DNA of 64,000 nt from Aquimarina sp. BL5 (GCF_003443675.1 NZ_CP031963.1:124001-188000), one strand, 5' to 3'; shown: positions 1-9,892, numbered from the stretch's first letter. Notes: a model not told the origin generated them from the letters alone. Translations and numbers: made by a program.

Positions 1-803
1 TTGAAGAAGGAGTAGAAGGATTGATCCACGTTTCAGAAATGTCTTGGTCAACTCATTTACGTTCTGCACAAGATTTCGTAAAGGTTGGAGATGAAGTAGA
101 GGCTATAATTCTTACTCTAGATAGAGAAGAGCGTAAAATGTCTCTTGGTGTTAAGCAATTAACTCCAGACCCTTGGACTGATATTACAACTAAATATCCT
201 GTAGGTTCTAAACACACAGGTATCGTTCGTAACTTTACTAACTTTGGAGTATTTGTAGAGTTAGAAGAAGGTATTGACGGATTAATTTATATCTCTGATC
301 TTTCTTGGACTAAGAAAATCAAGCACCCATCAGACTTTACTAATGTTGGTGATAAACTTGATGTTGTAGTTCTTGAGTTAGATGTAGAAGGACGTAAATT
401 AAGTCTTGGACACAAACAAACTGAGGATAATCCTTGGGATAAGTATGAAAAAGAGTTTGCTGTTGGAACTAAGCACACGAACACCATTACTGAGATTGTA
501 GACAAAGGTGCTACTATCGATTTTAATGAAGATATCGTTGCTTTCGTACCATCTCGTCATCTAGAAAAAGAAGATGGTAAGAAGCTTACTAAAGGTGATG
601 AAGCAGAATTCCAAATCATTGAGTTCAATAAAGAATTCAAAAGAGTTGTAGCTTCTCATACTGCTTTATTCAAAGAAGAAGAAGCTAAGATTGTTAAGCA
701 AGCTGCTAAGAAAGCTGCTGCTAGTAACTCAGAGAAAACCACTCTTGGTGATATCGACGCATTAGCAGATCTTAAAGCTAAGATGGAAAAAGGAGGTAAC
801 TAA
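1..803 (+). CDS. rpsA: 30S ribosomal protein S1, C-terminal part (5' end outside window)
   Basis: The reading frame is already open at base 3, so the gene starts upstream of the window; the TTG at 21 is an internal Leu codon. About 267 residues are visible. They hold the end of one S1 RNA-binding repeat (EEGVEGLIHVSEMSW), a complete repeat (VGSKHTGIVRNFTNFGVFVELEEG) and a diverged last repeat, then a basic, Lys/Ala-rich tail. S1 binds mRNA on the 30S subunit and helps translation initiation, which matters in Bacteroidota because they make little use of Shine-Dalgarno pairing. A strong hairpin terminator follows directly. Identity is secure from the repeat pattern. Confidence 0.93.
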   Translation, partial: EEGVEGLIHVSEMSWSTHLRSAQDFVKVGDEVEAIILTLDREERKMSLGVKQLTPDPWTDITTKYPVGSKHTGIVRNFTNFGVFVELEEGIDGLIYISDLSWTKKIKHPSDFTNVGDKLDVVVLELDVEGRKLSLGHKQTEDNPWDKYEKEFAVGTKHTNTITEIVDKGATIDFNEDIVAFVPSRHLEKEDGKKLTKGDEAEFQIIEFNKEFKRVVASHTALFKEEEAKIVKQAAKKAAASNSEKTTLGDIDALADLKAKMEKGGN

Positions 804-827
804 ATCTCTTAATTTCAATATATAATG

Positions 828-858
828 AAAGACCGTTCGTAAGAACGGTCTTTTTTTT
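828..858 (+). terminator. Rho-independent terminator after rpsA
   Basis: AAAGACCGTTC (828-838) pairs perfectly with GAACGGTCTTT (843-853) around a GTAA tetraloop and runs into eight Ts. It lies 25 bases after the rpsA stop, a textbook intrinsic terminator. Confidence 0.95.
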
Positions 859-949
859 GTTTATGTATTCTAGTATAGTATTCGATATAATGAAAATATA
901 ATTGTTAAAACTTATATAGATCCACTGATGTAATAACTCTAAATTTTAT

Positions 950-957
950 TACTTTTG
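950..957 (+). promoter_or_regulatory. Bacteroidota -7 box upstream of pyrR
   Basis: TACTTTTG matches the TAnnTTTG -7 element of Bacteroidota promoters and lies 26 bases before the pyrR ATG. No clean -33 TTG is seen at the usual spacing. No PyrR-type attenuator hairpin is visible in the short leader. Confidence 0.45.
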
Positions 958-982
958 TATACCAAATATCCATTTGGAGATT

Positions 983-1522
983 ATGAGTCAAAAATTACTA
1001 CTTAGTGCAAAAGAGATAGATATTATTCTGCACCGTTTGGCTTGTCAATTAATAGAGAATCATACTCATTTTGAAGATACCGTTCTCGTAGGTGTTCAGC
1101 CAAGAGGTATCTTTTTAGCAGACAGAATAAAAAATATTTTAGTAGAGGATTATGATCTTTCCGACGTTAAAATGGGGTATCTAGATATTACATTTTATCG
1201 CGATGATTTCAGAAGAGGTGAAAAAACTTTGGAAGCTAATAAAACACATATCGATTTTACTGTAGAAGATAAACGTGTAGTTTTTATTGATGATGTTTTG
1301 TATACTGGAAGAAGTATTCGATCCGCATTAACAGCAATACAATCTTTTGGAAGACCCAGAGAAATAGAGTTGCTTACGTTAATTGACAGACGTTTTAGCA
1401 GACATTTACCAATACAGCCTAATTATCGTGGAAGACAAGTGGATGCTATTAATCAAGAAAAAGTAAAAGTACATTGGTTGGAAAATGGTGGAGAAGATGC
1501 TGTATATTTAATAAATAATTAA
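983..1522 (+). CDS. pyrR: Bifunctional pyr operon regulator / uracil phosphoribosyltransferase PyrR
   Basis: A 179-residue phosphoribosyltransferase of the PyrR family. The PRPP-binding loop VVFIDDVLYTGRS is intact, as is the N-terminal VGVQPRGIFLADRI segment. The ATG at 983 is preferred over an in-frame TTG at 974 because it gives the normal family N-terminus. It sits 62 bases before pyrB, so the two are probably cotranscribed. In Firmicutes PyrR binds pyr mRNA; here no PyrR-binding leader can be seen, so it may act only as an enzyme or regulate differently (inference). Confidence 0.93.
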   Translation: MSQKLLLSAKEIDIILHRLACQLIENHTHFEDTVLVGVQPRGIFLADRIKNILVEDYDLSDVKMGYLDITFYRDDFRRGEKTLEANKTHIDFTVEDKRVVFIDDVLYTGRSIRSALTAIQSFGRPREIELLTLIDRRFSRHLPIQPNYRGRQVDAINQEKVKVHWLENGGEDAVYLINN

Positions 1523-1584
1523 AGTTAAATAATTTCTGAAATGCTATCAAAAACATTTTGGGAGTATAATAAGAATATAAACGA

Positions 1585-2514
1585 ATGAGCGAATTAAGTG
1601 TAAATCACTTACTAGGAATTAAGTATCTTAAAAAAGAAGATATAAATCTCATTTTTGAAACTGCTGATCATTTTAAGGAAGTAATCAATAGACCAATAAA
1701 AAAAGTTCCTTCGCTTAGAGATATAACGATTGCTAACCTGTTTTTTGAAAATAGCACAAGAACACGGTTGTCATTTGAACTTGCTGAAAAAAGATTGTCT
1801 GCAGATGTTATTAATTTTTCTGCGGCGTCATCTTCGGTTAAAAAAGGAGAAACTCTCATTGATACTGTTAATAATATCCTTTCTATGAAAGTGGATATGG
1901 TTGTGATGAGGCACCCAAATCCGGGAGCGGGAGTTTTTCTTTCTAAGCATGTAAACGCGAGTATTGTAAACGCAGGGGATGGAGCTCATGAGCATCCAAC
2001 TCAAGCTTTGTTAGACTCATATTCTATACGAGAAAAATTAGGAGAAATACAGGGAAAGAAAGTAGTTATTGTTGGAGATATTTTACACTCTAGAGTGGCA
2101 TTATCAAATATTTTCGCGCTTAAATTGCAAGGAGCAGAGGTAAAAGTATGCGGCCCGAAAACTTTAATACCAAAATATATAGAAAAACTTGGGGTTACAG
2201 TAGAAACGGATCTTACTAAAGCGTTACAATGGTGTGATGTTGCTAATATGTTACGAGTTCAAAATGAACGTATGGAAATAAGTTATTTTCCATCTACTCG
2301 AGAGTATACCCAGCAATTTGGAGTAAATAAGAGGCTATTAGATAGCCTTGATAAAGAGATTGTAATAATGCATCCGGGACCTATCAATCGTGGCGTAGAA
2401 ATCACGAGTGATGTTGCTGATTCTAAGCAAGCCATAATATTAGATCAGGTGCAGAACGGAGTAGCAGTGAGGATGGCAGTTATTTATCTTTTAGCTTCAA
2501 AAATAAAACAATAG
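1585..2514 (+). CDS. pyrB: Aspartate carbamoyltransferase catalytic subunit
   Basis: A 309-residue protein of normal length for PyrB, which condenses carbamoyl phosphate and aspartate in pyrimidine synthesis. The carbamoyl-phosphate loop FFENSTRTRLSFE, the conserved HPTQALLD segment and the HPGPINRGVEI motif are all present. No regulatory pyrI follows, as expected for a Bacteroidota enzyme of this class. It lies between pyrR and a small gene starting four bases after its stop. Confidence 0.96.
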   Translation: MSELSVNHLLGIKYLKKEDINLIFETADHFKEVINRPIKKVPSLRDITIANLFFENSTRTRLSFELAEKRLSADVINFSAASSSVKKGETLIDTVNNILSMKVDMVVMRHPNPGAGVFLSKHVNASIVNAGDGAHEHPTQALLDSYSIREKLGEIQGKKVVIVGDILHSRVALSNIFALKLQGAEVKVCGPKTLIPKYIEKLGVTVETDLTKALQWCDVANMLRVQNERMEISYFPSTREYTQQFGVNKRLLDSLDKEIVIMHPGPINRGVEITSDVADSKQAIILDQVQNGVAVRMAVIYLLASKIKQ

Positions 2515-2518
2515 ACTT

Positions 2519-2851
2519 ATGATATTTAATAAAGAAGGTGCAACAACTATAATTACACAAGAAAAAGCTACGGTAGTAGATTTTGTAAAAGGAATTGAGG
2601 ATAAATACGAATCATTGAAAAATGATAATATTGTGGCTAATCTTTTTTCATTGAAAGAGTTATCCGTAAGCGATATTAATGAATTCCTGAGAGTTTCTAA
2701 AAAGCATAAGACTAATAAACGCTCGTTTGTTATTGTGACTGATAAGGTGTCATATGATGAAACTCCTAAAGAGATAACTATTGTTCCAACTTTGATAGAA
2801 GCTTTAGACTTGATCGAAATGGAAGAAATAGAAAGAGATTTAGATTTTTAA
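2519..2851 (+). CDS. Small STAS-like protein, pyrB partner
   Basis: A 110-residue acidic protein with no signal peptide or membrane segment. Alternating beta/alpha patterns (ATTIITQEKATVVDF, KRSFVIVTDKVSY, ITIVPTLIEALDLIEMEEIERDLDF) resemble small STAS-fold domains. Its start lies four bases after the pyrB stop, so it is translationally close to pyrB. From memory, this type of gene often precedes RNase Z in flavobacteria and databases sometimes give it the RNase Z name by mistake; it has no metallo-beta-lactamase motif, so it is not that enzyme. Function unknown. Confidence 0.7.
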   Translation: MIFNKEGATTIITQEKATVVDFVKGIEDKYESLKNDNIVANLFSLKELSVSDINEFLRVSKKHKTNKRSFVIVTDKVSYDETPKEITIVPTLIEALDLIEMEEIERDLDF

Positions 2852-2902
2852 TTTTTTTTCTTTGTTCTGTAATTTTTAATTCTTTTTTACGTCCTAATAC
2901 TT

Positions 2903-3355
2903 ATGAATAAATTCGCCCCATTTATTCTTGTGTTTATGTTTATATTTTCTGGTACTACTTATGCACAAGATTGGAAATATGATTTTGATGAAGCAAAAAC
3001 TTTAGCAAGAGAAAAAGATCAAAATATTGTTTTACTTTTTACCGGATCCGATTGGTGTCCTCCTTGTATAAAATTAGAAAGGAAGATATTCTCTGATCCA
3101 GAATTTAATAAATTTGCAAATCAAAATTTTGTTTGGGTAAAAGCGGATTTTCCTAAGCGTAAAAAAAATAGATTATCAGAAATTCAGCAACAGAAGAATA
3201 TAGAGCTTGCGGAACGGTACAATAAAAAAATGGTGTTTCCGGTTATTTTGGTAATTGATAAAGAAGGGAAAGTTCTTGGTGCGACTGGATATAGAAAAAT
3301 GTCAGCAAAACGCTATATAGAATTACTTACTACTTTTAATTCTTTTGGAAGCTGA
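2903..3355 (+). CDS. Secreted thioredoxin-fold protein (CPPC)
   Basis: A 150-residue protein with an N-terminal signal peptide (cleavage expected after TTYAQ) and a thioredoxin fold of the thioredoxin_7/DUF255-like type. The active site is W-C-P-P-C, cysteines about residues 52 and 55, and the cis-Pro loop appears as MVFPVILVID. It should act in the periplasm as a thiol-disulfide exchange protein; the partner is unknown. It lies between the pyr genes and RNase Z, with a 62-base gap to the latter. Confidence 0.82.
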   Translation: MNKFAPFILVFMFIFSGTTYAQDWKYDFDEAKTLAREKDQNIVLLFTGSDWCPPCIKLERKIFSDPEFNKFANQNFVWVKADFPKRKKNRLSEIQQQKNIELAERYNKKMVFPVILVIDKEGKVLGATGYRKMSAKRYIELLTTFNSFGS

Positions 3356-3417
3356 GATTGATTAATATATAAGATTAGAGTATCTTCACGCTCTTTTAAA
3401 TTAAGAAGTAAAGACAA

Positions 3418-4323
3418 TTGAAAGTAACAATTTTAGGCTGCTATTCGGCAACACCCAGAACGTTTACGAACCCAACTTCTCAGGTATTAGAAATAAATAA
3501 TCACATTTTTCTTATCGACTGTGGAGAAGGTACTCAGGTGGAACTTAGAAGAAATAAGGTAAAGTTCTCCAGGATCAATCATATTTTTATTTCTCACCTT
3601 CATGGAGACCATTTTTTCGGTTTAGTTGGTTTGGTTTCTACTTTTAGGATGCTAAATAGAGAAAATCCACTTCATATATATGGGCCAAAGGGGATAAAAG
3701 AAGCGATTACATTACAATTAAAGCTTTCTAATTCTTGGACTGATTACCCTTTGCATTTTCATGAATTAACTAGTTCAAATTCCGAGTTAGTGTATGAGGA
3801 TGATAAGGTAACTGTGCATACAATCCCACTTCAGCATCGTATTTATTGTAATGGTTTTTTATTTCAAGAAAAGCCAGGAGATAGAAAACTAGTAATGAAT
3901 AAGGTGCTTAATTATGATATTGATAAAGCATATTATAAGTCTATAAAGAAAGGTAAGGATGCGATATTAAACGATGGGAGCGTGATATCAAACGCAGAAT
4001 TAACTGAGGACCCTACACCTGTTAAAAGTTATGCTTTTTGTAGTGACACTAGATATGATGAAGGTAAAATCCCTTTAATTAATGAAGTCACTGTTTTGTA
4101 TCATGAGTCTACATTTTTAGAGAGTCATAAACATTTATGCCATAGAACTGGACATAGTACTGCTATCGAAGCAGCGACCATTGCGAAAAAGGCTAATGCA
4201 AAAAACTTGATTTTAGGCCATTATTCTACAAGGTATGATAATATTGAACAATTTAAAGACGAAGCTTTAACAGTTTTTGAAAATGTTGAAGTAGGGGATG
4301 ATGGTAAAGTTTTCACTTTTTAA
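3418..4323 (+). CDS. rnz: Ribonuclease Z
   Basis: A 301-residue metallo-beta-lactamase-fold enzyme of the RNase Z/ElaC family that cleaves tRNA precursors at the 3' end. The zinc motif SHLHGDHFFG and the later residues CSDTRYDE, HESTF, HRTGHSTA and LGHYSTRY fit the family. It begins with TTG at 3418, giving MKVTILGCYSATPR as the N-terminus; no better start exists. Length and motif order are normal. Confidence 0.93.
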   Translation: MKVTILGCYSATPRTFTNPTSQVLEINNHIFLIDCGEGTQVELRRNKVKFSRINHIFISHLHGDHFFGLVGLVSTFRMLNRENPLHIYGPKGIKEAITLQLKLSNSWTDYPLHFHELTSSNSELVYEDDKVTVHTIPLQHRIYCNGFLFQEKPGDRKLVMNKVLNYDIDKAYYKSIKKGKDAILNDGSVISNAELTEDPTPVKSYAFCSDTRYDEGKIPLINEVTVLYHESTFLESHKHLCHRTGHSTAIEAATIAKKANAKNLILGHYSTRYDNIEQFKDEALTVFENVEVGDDGKVFTF

Positions 4324-4440
4324 TTATAAAATTCTTAGTTTTTAAAATTAACCTTTAATAAAAGTAGGGTATTTTTAAGGTAATTTGTTCTTAATTAAAG
4401 ATAACAGAGTGTATCGAATAATATTTTAAACAAATCACCA

Positions 4441-6063
4441 ATGAAAAAGGCATTATTCTATTTTTTACTTTTTTTGATTTCCAATTTAGGCTTTAGTCAA
4501 CAACAAAAATATATTCCGGGAGAAGTTCTGGTTAAACTTCAAAAAGATTATTCTTCTAAATCTTTTTTACAAGACTTTAGGAAGTCAAGTACACAATTGA
4601 GTAATCCAGTTTTAGTTTCAAAATCATTAAATATTTGGAAATACAGTTTTGATTCGAATGCAGTAAAAATGGAAGATGTTTTAAAAAGTGTATCACGAAA
4701 TAAAAATACACTGATCGTTCAAGTAAATCATATTATTGAAAAGAGAGCAACTATGCCTGATGATACTCGTTATGATAGACAATGGCAATATTTTCAAGAA
4801 AATGACAAGGATATCGATGCAGATGAAGCTTGGGATATTACAACCGGGGGCACAACTGCTAACGGTCATGAAATAGTGGTTGCAGTTATTGATGATGGGA
4901 TCCAATTTGATCACCCAGATCTGCAAGGTAATATTTGGATGAATTCACAAGAAATAGCAGGAAACAATATTGATGATGATGGGAATGGATATGTGGATGA
5001 CGTAAAAGGATGGAATACTGCGACTAATGACGATAATGTTGGGGATTTGGGACACGGAACCCCAGTTAGTGGAATAATAGGAGCAAAAGGAAATAATAAT
5101 CTTGGAGTAGCTGGAGTGAATTGGGATGTGAAAATAATGGCTATAGATGGAGGGACAGGTGTTGAAGAAGAAGTTATCAGAGCGTATTCTTATATATTAG
5201 ACAATAGAAAATTATATAATGAGACCAATGGAGAAAAAGGCGCTTTTGTAGTTGCTACAAATGCTTCTTGGGGAGTTGATTTTGGTCAACCGGAAGATGC
5301 TCCATTATGGTGTGCATTATATGATGAGTTAGGACAGCATGGGATTTTGAATGCTGGCGCAACAATTAATGATAATCAGAATATAGATATTGTAGGAGAT
5401 TTGCCAACAGCTTGCCCTAGTGATTTTCTGATTTCAGTTACTAATATGAATCAAGATGACGAAAAAGTTAGATTCGCAGGTTTTGGAAAAACTACTATTG
5501 ATCTTGGTGCACACGGTGAAAATGCGTACACAATAACTTCTGGAAGCGGTTATGGGGGATTTGGAGGTACTTCTGGAGCAACACCTCACGTTGCAGGCGC
5601 TATAGCTTTATTGTATGCCGCTCCTAGTAATACATTTGCAGAATTGGCAATAAGTAATCCAAAAGAAGCAGCAATGAAAGTGCGTGGTTATATTTTAGAT
5701 AATGTTGACCCAAATACTAGTTTAGAGGATATAACGACTACTGGTGGTCGATTAAACCTGTTTAAAAGTTTACAGGCATTGATGAATGATCAAGTACTCT
5801 CTATAGATGATCTTCCTAGTCAATCTAATCATGAATTTTTATTATACCCAAATCCCGCACAGGACATAGTACAGTTTAAAACTAATTCTGATATAAAGAT
5901 TAAGTCGGTATCTGTTTATACGACTACAGGAAAATTGGCAAATAAATTTAATGATGTTACTTCGTCAATGGATGTTTCTGATTTAAGTAGTGGCTTATAT
6001 ATTGTAAGATATGAAGTAGCGAGTACTAACTCCTTGTATCATACGATGCTGTTAAAAAGATAG
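4441..6063 (+). CDS. Secreted subtilisin-like serine protease with T9SS sorting domain
   Basis: A 540-residue S8 peptidase. A signal peptide (MKKALFYFLLFLISNLGFSQ) is followed by a short propeptide-like segment, then the catalytic domain with Asp151 (VIDDG), His205 (GHGTP), oxyanion Asn274 and Ser378 (GTSGATPHVAG). The last ~75 residues (YPNPAQDIVQF to the terminal KR) are a type A T9SS sorting domain. The protein should be exported by Sec, moved across the outer membrane by T9SS and released or anchored. All catalytic residues are present, so it should be active. Confidence 0.93.
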   Translation: MKKALFYFLLFLISNLGFSQQQKYIPGEVLVKLQKDYSSKSFLQDFRKSSTQLSNPVLVSKSLNIWKYSFDSNAVKMEDVLKSVSRNKNTLIVQVNHIIEKRATMPDDTRYDRQWQYFQENDKDIDADEAWDITTGGTTANGHEIVVAVIDDGIQFDHPDLQGNIWMNSQEIAGNNIDDDGNGYVDDVKGWNTATNDDNVGDLGHGTPVSGIIGAKGNNNLGVAGVNWDVKIMAIDGGTGVEEEVIRAYSYILDNRKLYNETNGEKGAFVVATNASWGVDFGQPEDAPLWCALYDELGQHGILNAGATINDNQNIDIVGDLPTACPSDFLISVTNMNQDDEKVRFAGFGKTTIDLGAHGENAYTITSGSGYGGFGGTSGATPHVAGAIALLYAAPSNTFAELAISNPKEAAMKVRGYILDNVDPNTSLEDITTTGGRLNLFKSLQALMNDQVLSIDDLPSQSNHEFLLYPNPAQDIVQFKTNSDIKIKSVSVYTTTGKLANKFNDVTSSMDVSDLSSGLYIVRYEVASTNSLYHTMLLKR

Positions 6064-6169
6064 TATAGTTTTAAATAAAGAATCAGAACTGTTGTTTTTG
6101 GTTCTTCATTTAAATCAAAAATTGTATACCTTTACAGTATTGTTTATTTAATTAAATACTCTTTTTCTA

Positions 6170-6814
6170 ATGAATAGGGATCTTACGGCTTATAGAAAAT
6201 CTTATGATAAAAAGGCATTGGAAGAAAGCGAGTTGCCCGAATCTCCTGTTCAGTTGTTTTCTAGTTGGTTTAAAGAGGTTGAAGAAGCTGGCGGAGTAGA
6301 AGAAGCAAACGCCATGACGCTAACTACCTTTGGTTTAGATGGTTTTCCTAAGGCAAGAATCGTTTTATTAAAACAGTTCGATAATGATGGATTTGTGTTT
6401 TATACTAATTATCAATCCGAAAAGGGAAAAGCTATTGCCAATGATAATAAAGTTTGTATTTCCTTTTTCTGGCCGAATTTAGAGCGACAGGTTATAATTA
6501 AAGGAGAGGTCGATAAGATATCTGAAGAAGGAAGTAATGACTATTTTCAATCTCGTCCTAGAGGAAGTCAATTAGGTGCTTGGGCGTCTGATCAGAGCCA
6601 TGTTGTTGAGTCACGTGAAATTTTAGAAGAAAAACTAGCTTCATTAGAAAAGAAGTATCAAGATAAGGAAATACCAAAGCCTGATTTCTGGGGAGGTTTC
6701 TGTGTAAAACCAATCGAATTTGAATTTTGGCAAGGTAGACCTAATAGATTACATGATAGAATTAGGTATGTTGCTAAAAAAAATACTTGGAAAAGAGAAA
6801 GATTGTCACCTTAA
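6170..6814 (+). CDS. pdxH: Pyridoxamine 5'-phosphate oxidase
   Basis: A 214-residue FMN enzyme that makes pyridoxal phosphate from PNP/PMP. Family signatures are RIVLLKQFDNDGFVFYTNYQSEKG, the RPRGSQLGAWAS region and the C-terminal EFWQGRPNRLHDRI followed by a Trp and ERLSP end. Length matches the family. It converges with the minus-strand OmpA gene, only 8 bases apart. PLP made here would supply, among others, the decarboxylase at 15.2 kb (metabolic logic, not linkage). Confidence 0.95.
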   Translation: MNRDLTAYRKSYDKKALEESELPESPVQLFSSWFKEVEEAGGVEEANAMTLTTFGLDGFPKARIVLLKQFDNDGFVFYTNYQSEKGKAIANDNKVCISFFWPNLERQVIIKGEVDKISEEGSNDYFQSRPRGSQLGAWASDQSHVVESREILEEKLASLEKKYQDKEIPKPDFWGGFCVKPIEFEFWQGRPNRLHDRIRYVAKKNTWKRERLSP

Positions 6815-6822
6815 ACAAATGA

Positions 6823-9003
6823 TCATTCCATTATAACAAAGTTAGACCTTCTGTTCTTGCGATATTCATCTTCTTCACAATCCTGTCCATCAAGACAGTT
6901 ATTCACAGGTCTTGTTTCTCCAAACCCTCTATAAGAAAGTATTCTGTTTTCAGAAATATCTTGATCAACTAAATACCTAAATATAGACTCCGCTCTTTTT
7001 TGTGATAATACTAAGTTATAATCAGTATCTCCACGACTATCAGAGTGTGTTTCTATTTTGATAATCATATCAGGATATTCCTGTTTCATTAATGATACTA
7101 CCTTGTCAAGCTCTACAATTGCTCTTTCAGTAATATCCCATTTATCAAATTCAAAATAAATTTCATTTAATTTGATTAGGTCATTTAGAGTTTTATTTAA
7201 TTCTATATCAGATGTTAATCCGGATGTTGGATCTTGTTCCGTTTTAACTACATCATCATTATTGATTCCAGTACTTTCTGTATTTTCTGATTTGTTTGAT
7301 GTGTTTAATTCTACAAGATTTTTATCCAATTCTTTTGTTCTGTCCACAAAATTAGTATTGGCATTAGGGCAATTTAAGCCACTCATATCAACAGCTAACT
7401 TAAGTTGGTAATAATCTGGAAGATTACATTTATTCATGTAATTATAACCTTTAGAATATTTTTTAGTATCATTAAAAGAACCATTAAACTCTGCAATAAC
7501 CGGTTGATCTAAAATAGTAACCTCACCTGTTTCATTTATTAGATCACAACTAGTATTTACTTTAATTGCATATCTAATCTCAAAAGGCTCGCTATCAATT
7601 TTTACCATTTTGTTTGGTATCGAAAAACTCAACGTTCTGGAAGGTTTATCGTAGGATACTTTAATTCTTTTAGAAGGAAGCACAACAGACTCCTCAGCGA
7701 ATAGTACATTTTCTGGAAGTATGTCCTTTATAACTGTGTTCTTTGCATCGTCATTACCATCATTATTAATAGTTAGACTGTAAATTATATCCTGATCAGG
7801 TGCCACCATATCGTTAGGAAAAACAAAGCTATTGTCAGTATAACGCGATCTTTTTATGATTTGAATAGCTGGTTCGTATATTTCCACACTAAAAGCTACC
7901 GCCATAACAGAATATCCATCATTATCTGTAAGTAATCGAAAGCTTGATTTTGTTTGATTGTTACCGATTATACTATTTCTTGGGTTTTTTATATCAAATA
8001 GGTCAGCATCATACCCCAATGTGTTTTGACTGGCAGGAACTCTGGATGTAATATTTTTTCCGTTTTCCGTTATATTAGCGTTAAAGAAATTGTTCATGGG
8101 ATTTGTATTGTCCGTAATTCCTTTGTACTTATTCGTTTCATTAGACATTACCTGAAAACGATCTCCTCGTATTCCTTTATCTCCTTCATAAGAAATCACC
8201 CCGATTTTTCCGTGTACAGCTCCTTCTGGAATCGTTTGGAAGTTATCAAAAGAAAACTCTACAGGTTTAGCTTTGGAGTCAATATTTACAAAACCATCAT
8301 AGACATAAAAACGTTTTCTAGGTTTTGAAGTATCTTCATAAATAACAACCATTGTCCAGCCACCTGCTAAACCATTTCCAAGAGCGGCATCATCATTAAT
8401 CTCTGATGTTGTAGCTGGAATATTGGCTACAGTGTATGTTCCTGTTGGATCTTCAAGATTCATAATCTGATCAGTAATATCCTTATAACAGGAGTATTGC
8501 TTGAACAAGGATTTAGAATCATTATAGTAGTCATGAATTACAGTAGCATCTGTAATAGGGGTATAAGATTCATTACCAGGATATTTAATTTTTATTGAAG
8601 TAATATCGTTTTCTCTGTTTTCGTCTGCATAAGCGGCAGTCCAATATAAGCCTACATGCTTAATGGAAGCACAACCAGAAGTAATATCTAAATCCGCACT
8701 ACTAGAGTTAAAAGTAGATGGATCATTATCTATATCTATAAAGCCCATTCTAAATTGATTATTTAACCCGCCATTGTTATAGCTCTTATTTGGGTTAAAA
8801 ACATCAGTCCCATCATCATTACTTACTTTTCCTAAAATAGTATTAGAAACGAACTTAAAATCTCCTTTAATGGTAAATTCAGTTCTTTTTTCAAGAGGCA
8901 CTTCAACCTGACCATATATATTAAACGAAAAATATAGTATAGCAATGACAAGGCTAAAATTCACCTTTTTAAAATCTATTATTTGTCTACAAATTTTCTC
9001 CAC
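6823..9003 (-). CDS. Outer-membrane protein with DUF11-like region and OmpA C-terminal domain
   Basis: A 726-residue protein. The N-terminus has a signal-like hydrophobic segment ending near IYGQ. The centre holds large beta-rich extracellular-type regions, including a DUF11/CARDB-like stretch around residues 370-470 (NDGNDDAKNTVIKDILPENVLF). The C-terminus is an OmpA peptidoglycan-binding domain (NEIYFEFDKWDITERAIVELD ... ETHSDSRGDTDYNLVLSQKRAESI ... GFGETRP). It probably anchors a surface beta structure to peptidoglycan. Gliding and adhesion surface proteins of Flavobacteriaceae often look like this; the specific role is unknown. Confidence 0.85.
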   Translation of the reverse strand: MEKICRQIIDFKKVNFSLVIAILYFSFNIYGQVEVPLEKRTEFTIKGDFKFVSNTILGKVSNDDGTDVFNPNKSYNNGGLNNQFRMGFIDIDNDPSTFNSSSADLDITSGCASIKHVGLYWTAAYADENRENDITSIKIKYPGNESYTPITDATVIHDYYNDSKSLFKQYSCYKDITDQIMNLEDPTGTYTVANIPATTSEINDDAALGNGLAGGWTMVVIYEDTSKPRKRFYVYDGFVNIDSKAKPVEFSFDNFQTIPEGAVHGKIGVISYEGDKGIRGDRFQVMSNETNKYKGITDNTNPMNNFFNANITENGKNITSRVPASQNTLGYDADLFDIKNPRNSIIGNNQTKSSFRLLTDNDGYSVMAVAFSVEIYEPAIQIIKRSRYTDNSFVFPNDMVAPDQDIIYSLTINNDGNDDAKNTVIKDILPENVLFAEESVVLPSKRIKVSYDKPSRTLSFSIPNKMVKIDSEPFEIRYAIKVNTSCDLINETGEVTILDQPVIAEFNGSFNDTKKYSKGYNYMNKCNLPDYYQLKLAVDMSGLNCPNANTNFVDRTKELDKNLVELNTSNKSENTESTGINNDDVVKTEQDPTSGLTSDIELNKTLNDLIKLNEIYFEFDKWDITERAIVELDKVVSLMKQEYPDMIIKIETHSDSRGDTDYNLVLSQKRAESIFRYLVDQDISENRILSYRGFGETRPVNNCLDGQDCEEDEYRKNRRSNFVIME

Positions 9004-9400
9004 TTTTCCTTATTTAATCCCTATAGGTTAACTTAAATTTTGTTCTTAAATTGTATCTAATTAGTTAGGGTACTTGTCTTCATTTTAAGGGGAAACCGTA
9101 GGTAAATTTAAATTTTAACATTTGATTATGTAAGTAAAAATTGTTCTTTTCGATATAAAATACAGTTTCATCGATTAAATGCACTTAATTATTTAACTCA
9201 TTTTCATTGAATTAGCGATTTTTTTTCACAATAAATTATGATATGATCTATATCTAATTAACTTAATCTGAAATATTTTTTTGATGAGACGTTTTTTTAT
9301 TATCGAGGAGTTTTTTTTATGATATAATACTTAGAATTGTAAATGCTTATTCTTAAACTTGCGTATATATAATTTATATTGTTTAAAATAATCCTGAGGC
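9004..9400. other. 397-base divergent intergenic region
   Basis: A very AT-rich stretch between the minus-strand OmpA gene and the plus-strand sixA operon. It must hold promoters for both directions, but no convincing TAnnTTTG/TTG pair, hairpin or short ORF stands out. Confidence 0.5.
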
Positions 9401-9886
9401 ATGAAAACTTTGTACATTATTAGACACGCTAAATCTTCTTGGGAATTTGATTTAGAAGACCACGAAAGACCTCTTAATAAAAGAGGGTTAAATGATGCGG
9501 ATTTAATTGGTAAAAGACTAAAAACCCTTGTTAATACTATAGATAAGGTAATAAGTAGTGATGCAGAAAGAGCAAAAACTACCGCAAAAATTATTTTAGG
9601 TAATCTTGATATTAACGAAAATGTATTCAGTTTAGAATCAAAACTTTATGATTTTAGCGGTCATCAGGTTATAGATGTAATAAAAAGTTGTGATAAGAAT
9701 ATTAATACCTTAATGATTTTTGGTCACAATCATGCATTTACATCTATAGCAAATCTTTATGGCAGTAAAGTAATAGATAACTTACCCACCGCGGGAGTCG
9801 TAGGTATTCAGTTTAATGTCGAAAATTGGAGTGATATAGAGGTAGGAAAAACCGTACTTACCCTATTTCCAAAGGAATTAAGATAA
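9401..9886 (+). CDS. sixA: SixA-type histidine phosphatase
   Basis: A 161-residue member of the histidine phosphatase (phosphoglycerate mutase-like) superfamily. The RHAKSSW motif near residue 8 carries the phosphate-accepting His, and HNH near residue 108 carries the second His. SixA proteins dephosphorylate phosphohistidine proteins. Here it is the first gene of a tight operon with ppk1 (6-base gap) and ppx, suggesting a role linked to phosphate or polyphosphate state (inference). Confidence 0.85.
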   Translation: MKTLYIIRHAKSSWEFDLEDHERPLNKRGLNDADLIGKRLKTLVNTIDKVISSDAERAKTTAKIILGNLDINENVFSLESKLYDFSGHQVIDVIKSCDKNINTLMIFGHNHAFTSIANLYGSKVIDNLPTAGVVGIQFNVENWSDIEVGKTVLTLFPKELR

Positions 9887-9892
9887 AGTTAA

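Noticed and set aside
958..982. PyrR-dependent attenuator before pyrR
   Set aside because: The leader is too short after the -7 box and shows no terminator/antiterminator hairpins.
2519..2851. Naming the 110-residue pyrB neighbour as RNase Z
   Set aside because: It lacks any metallo-beta-lactamase motif; the real RNase Z is at 3418-4323.
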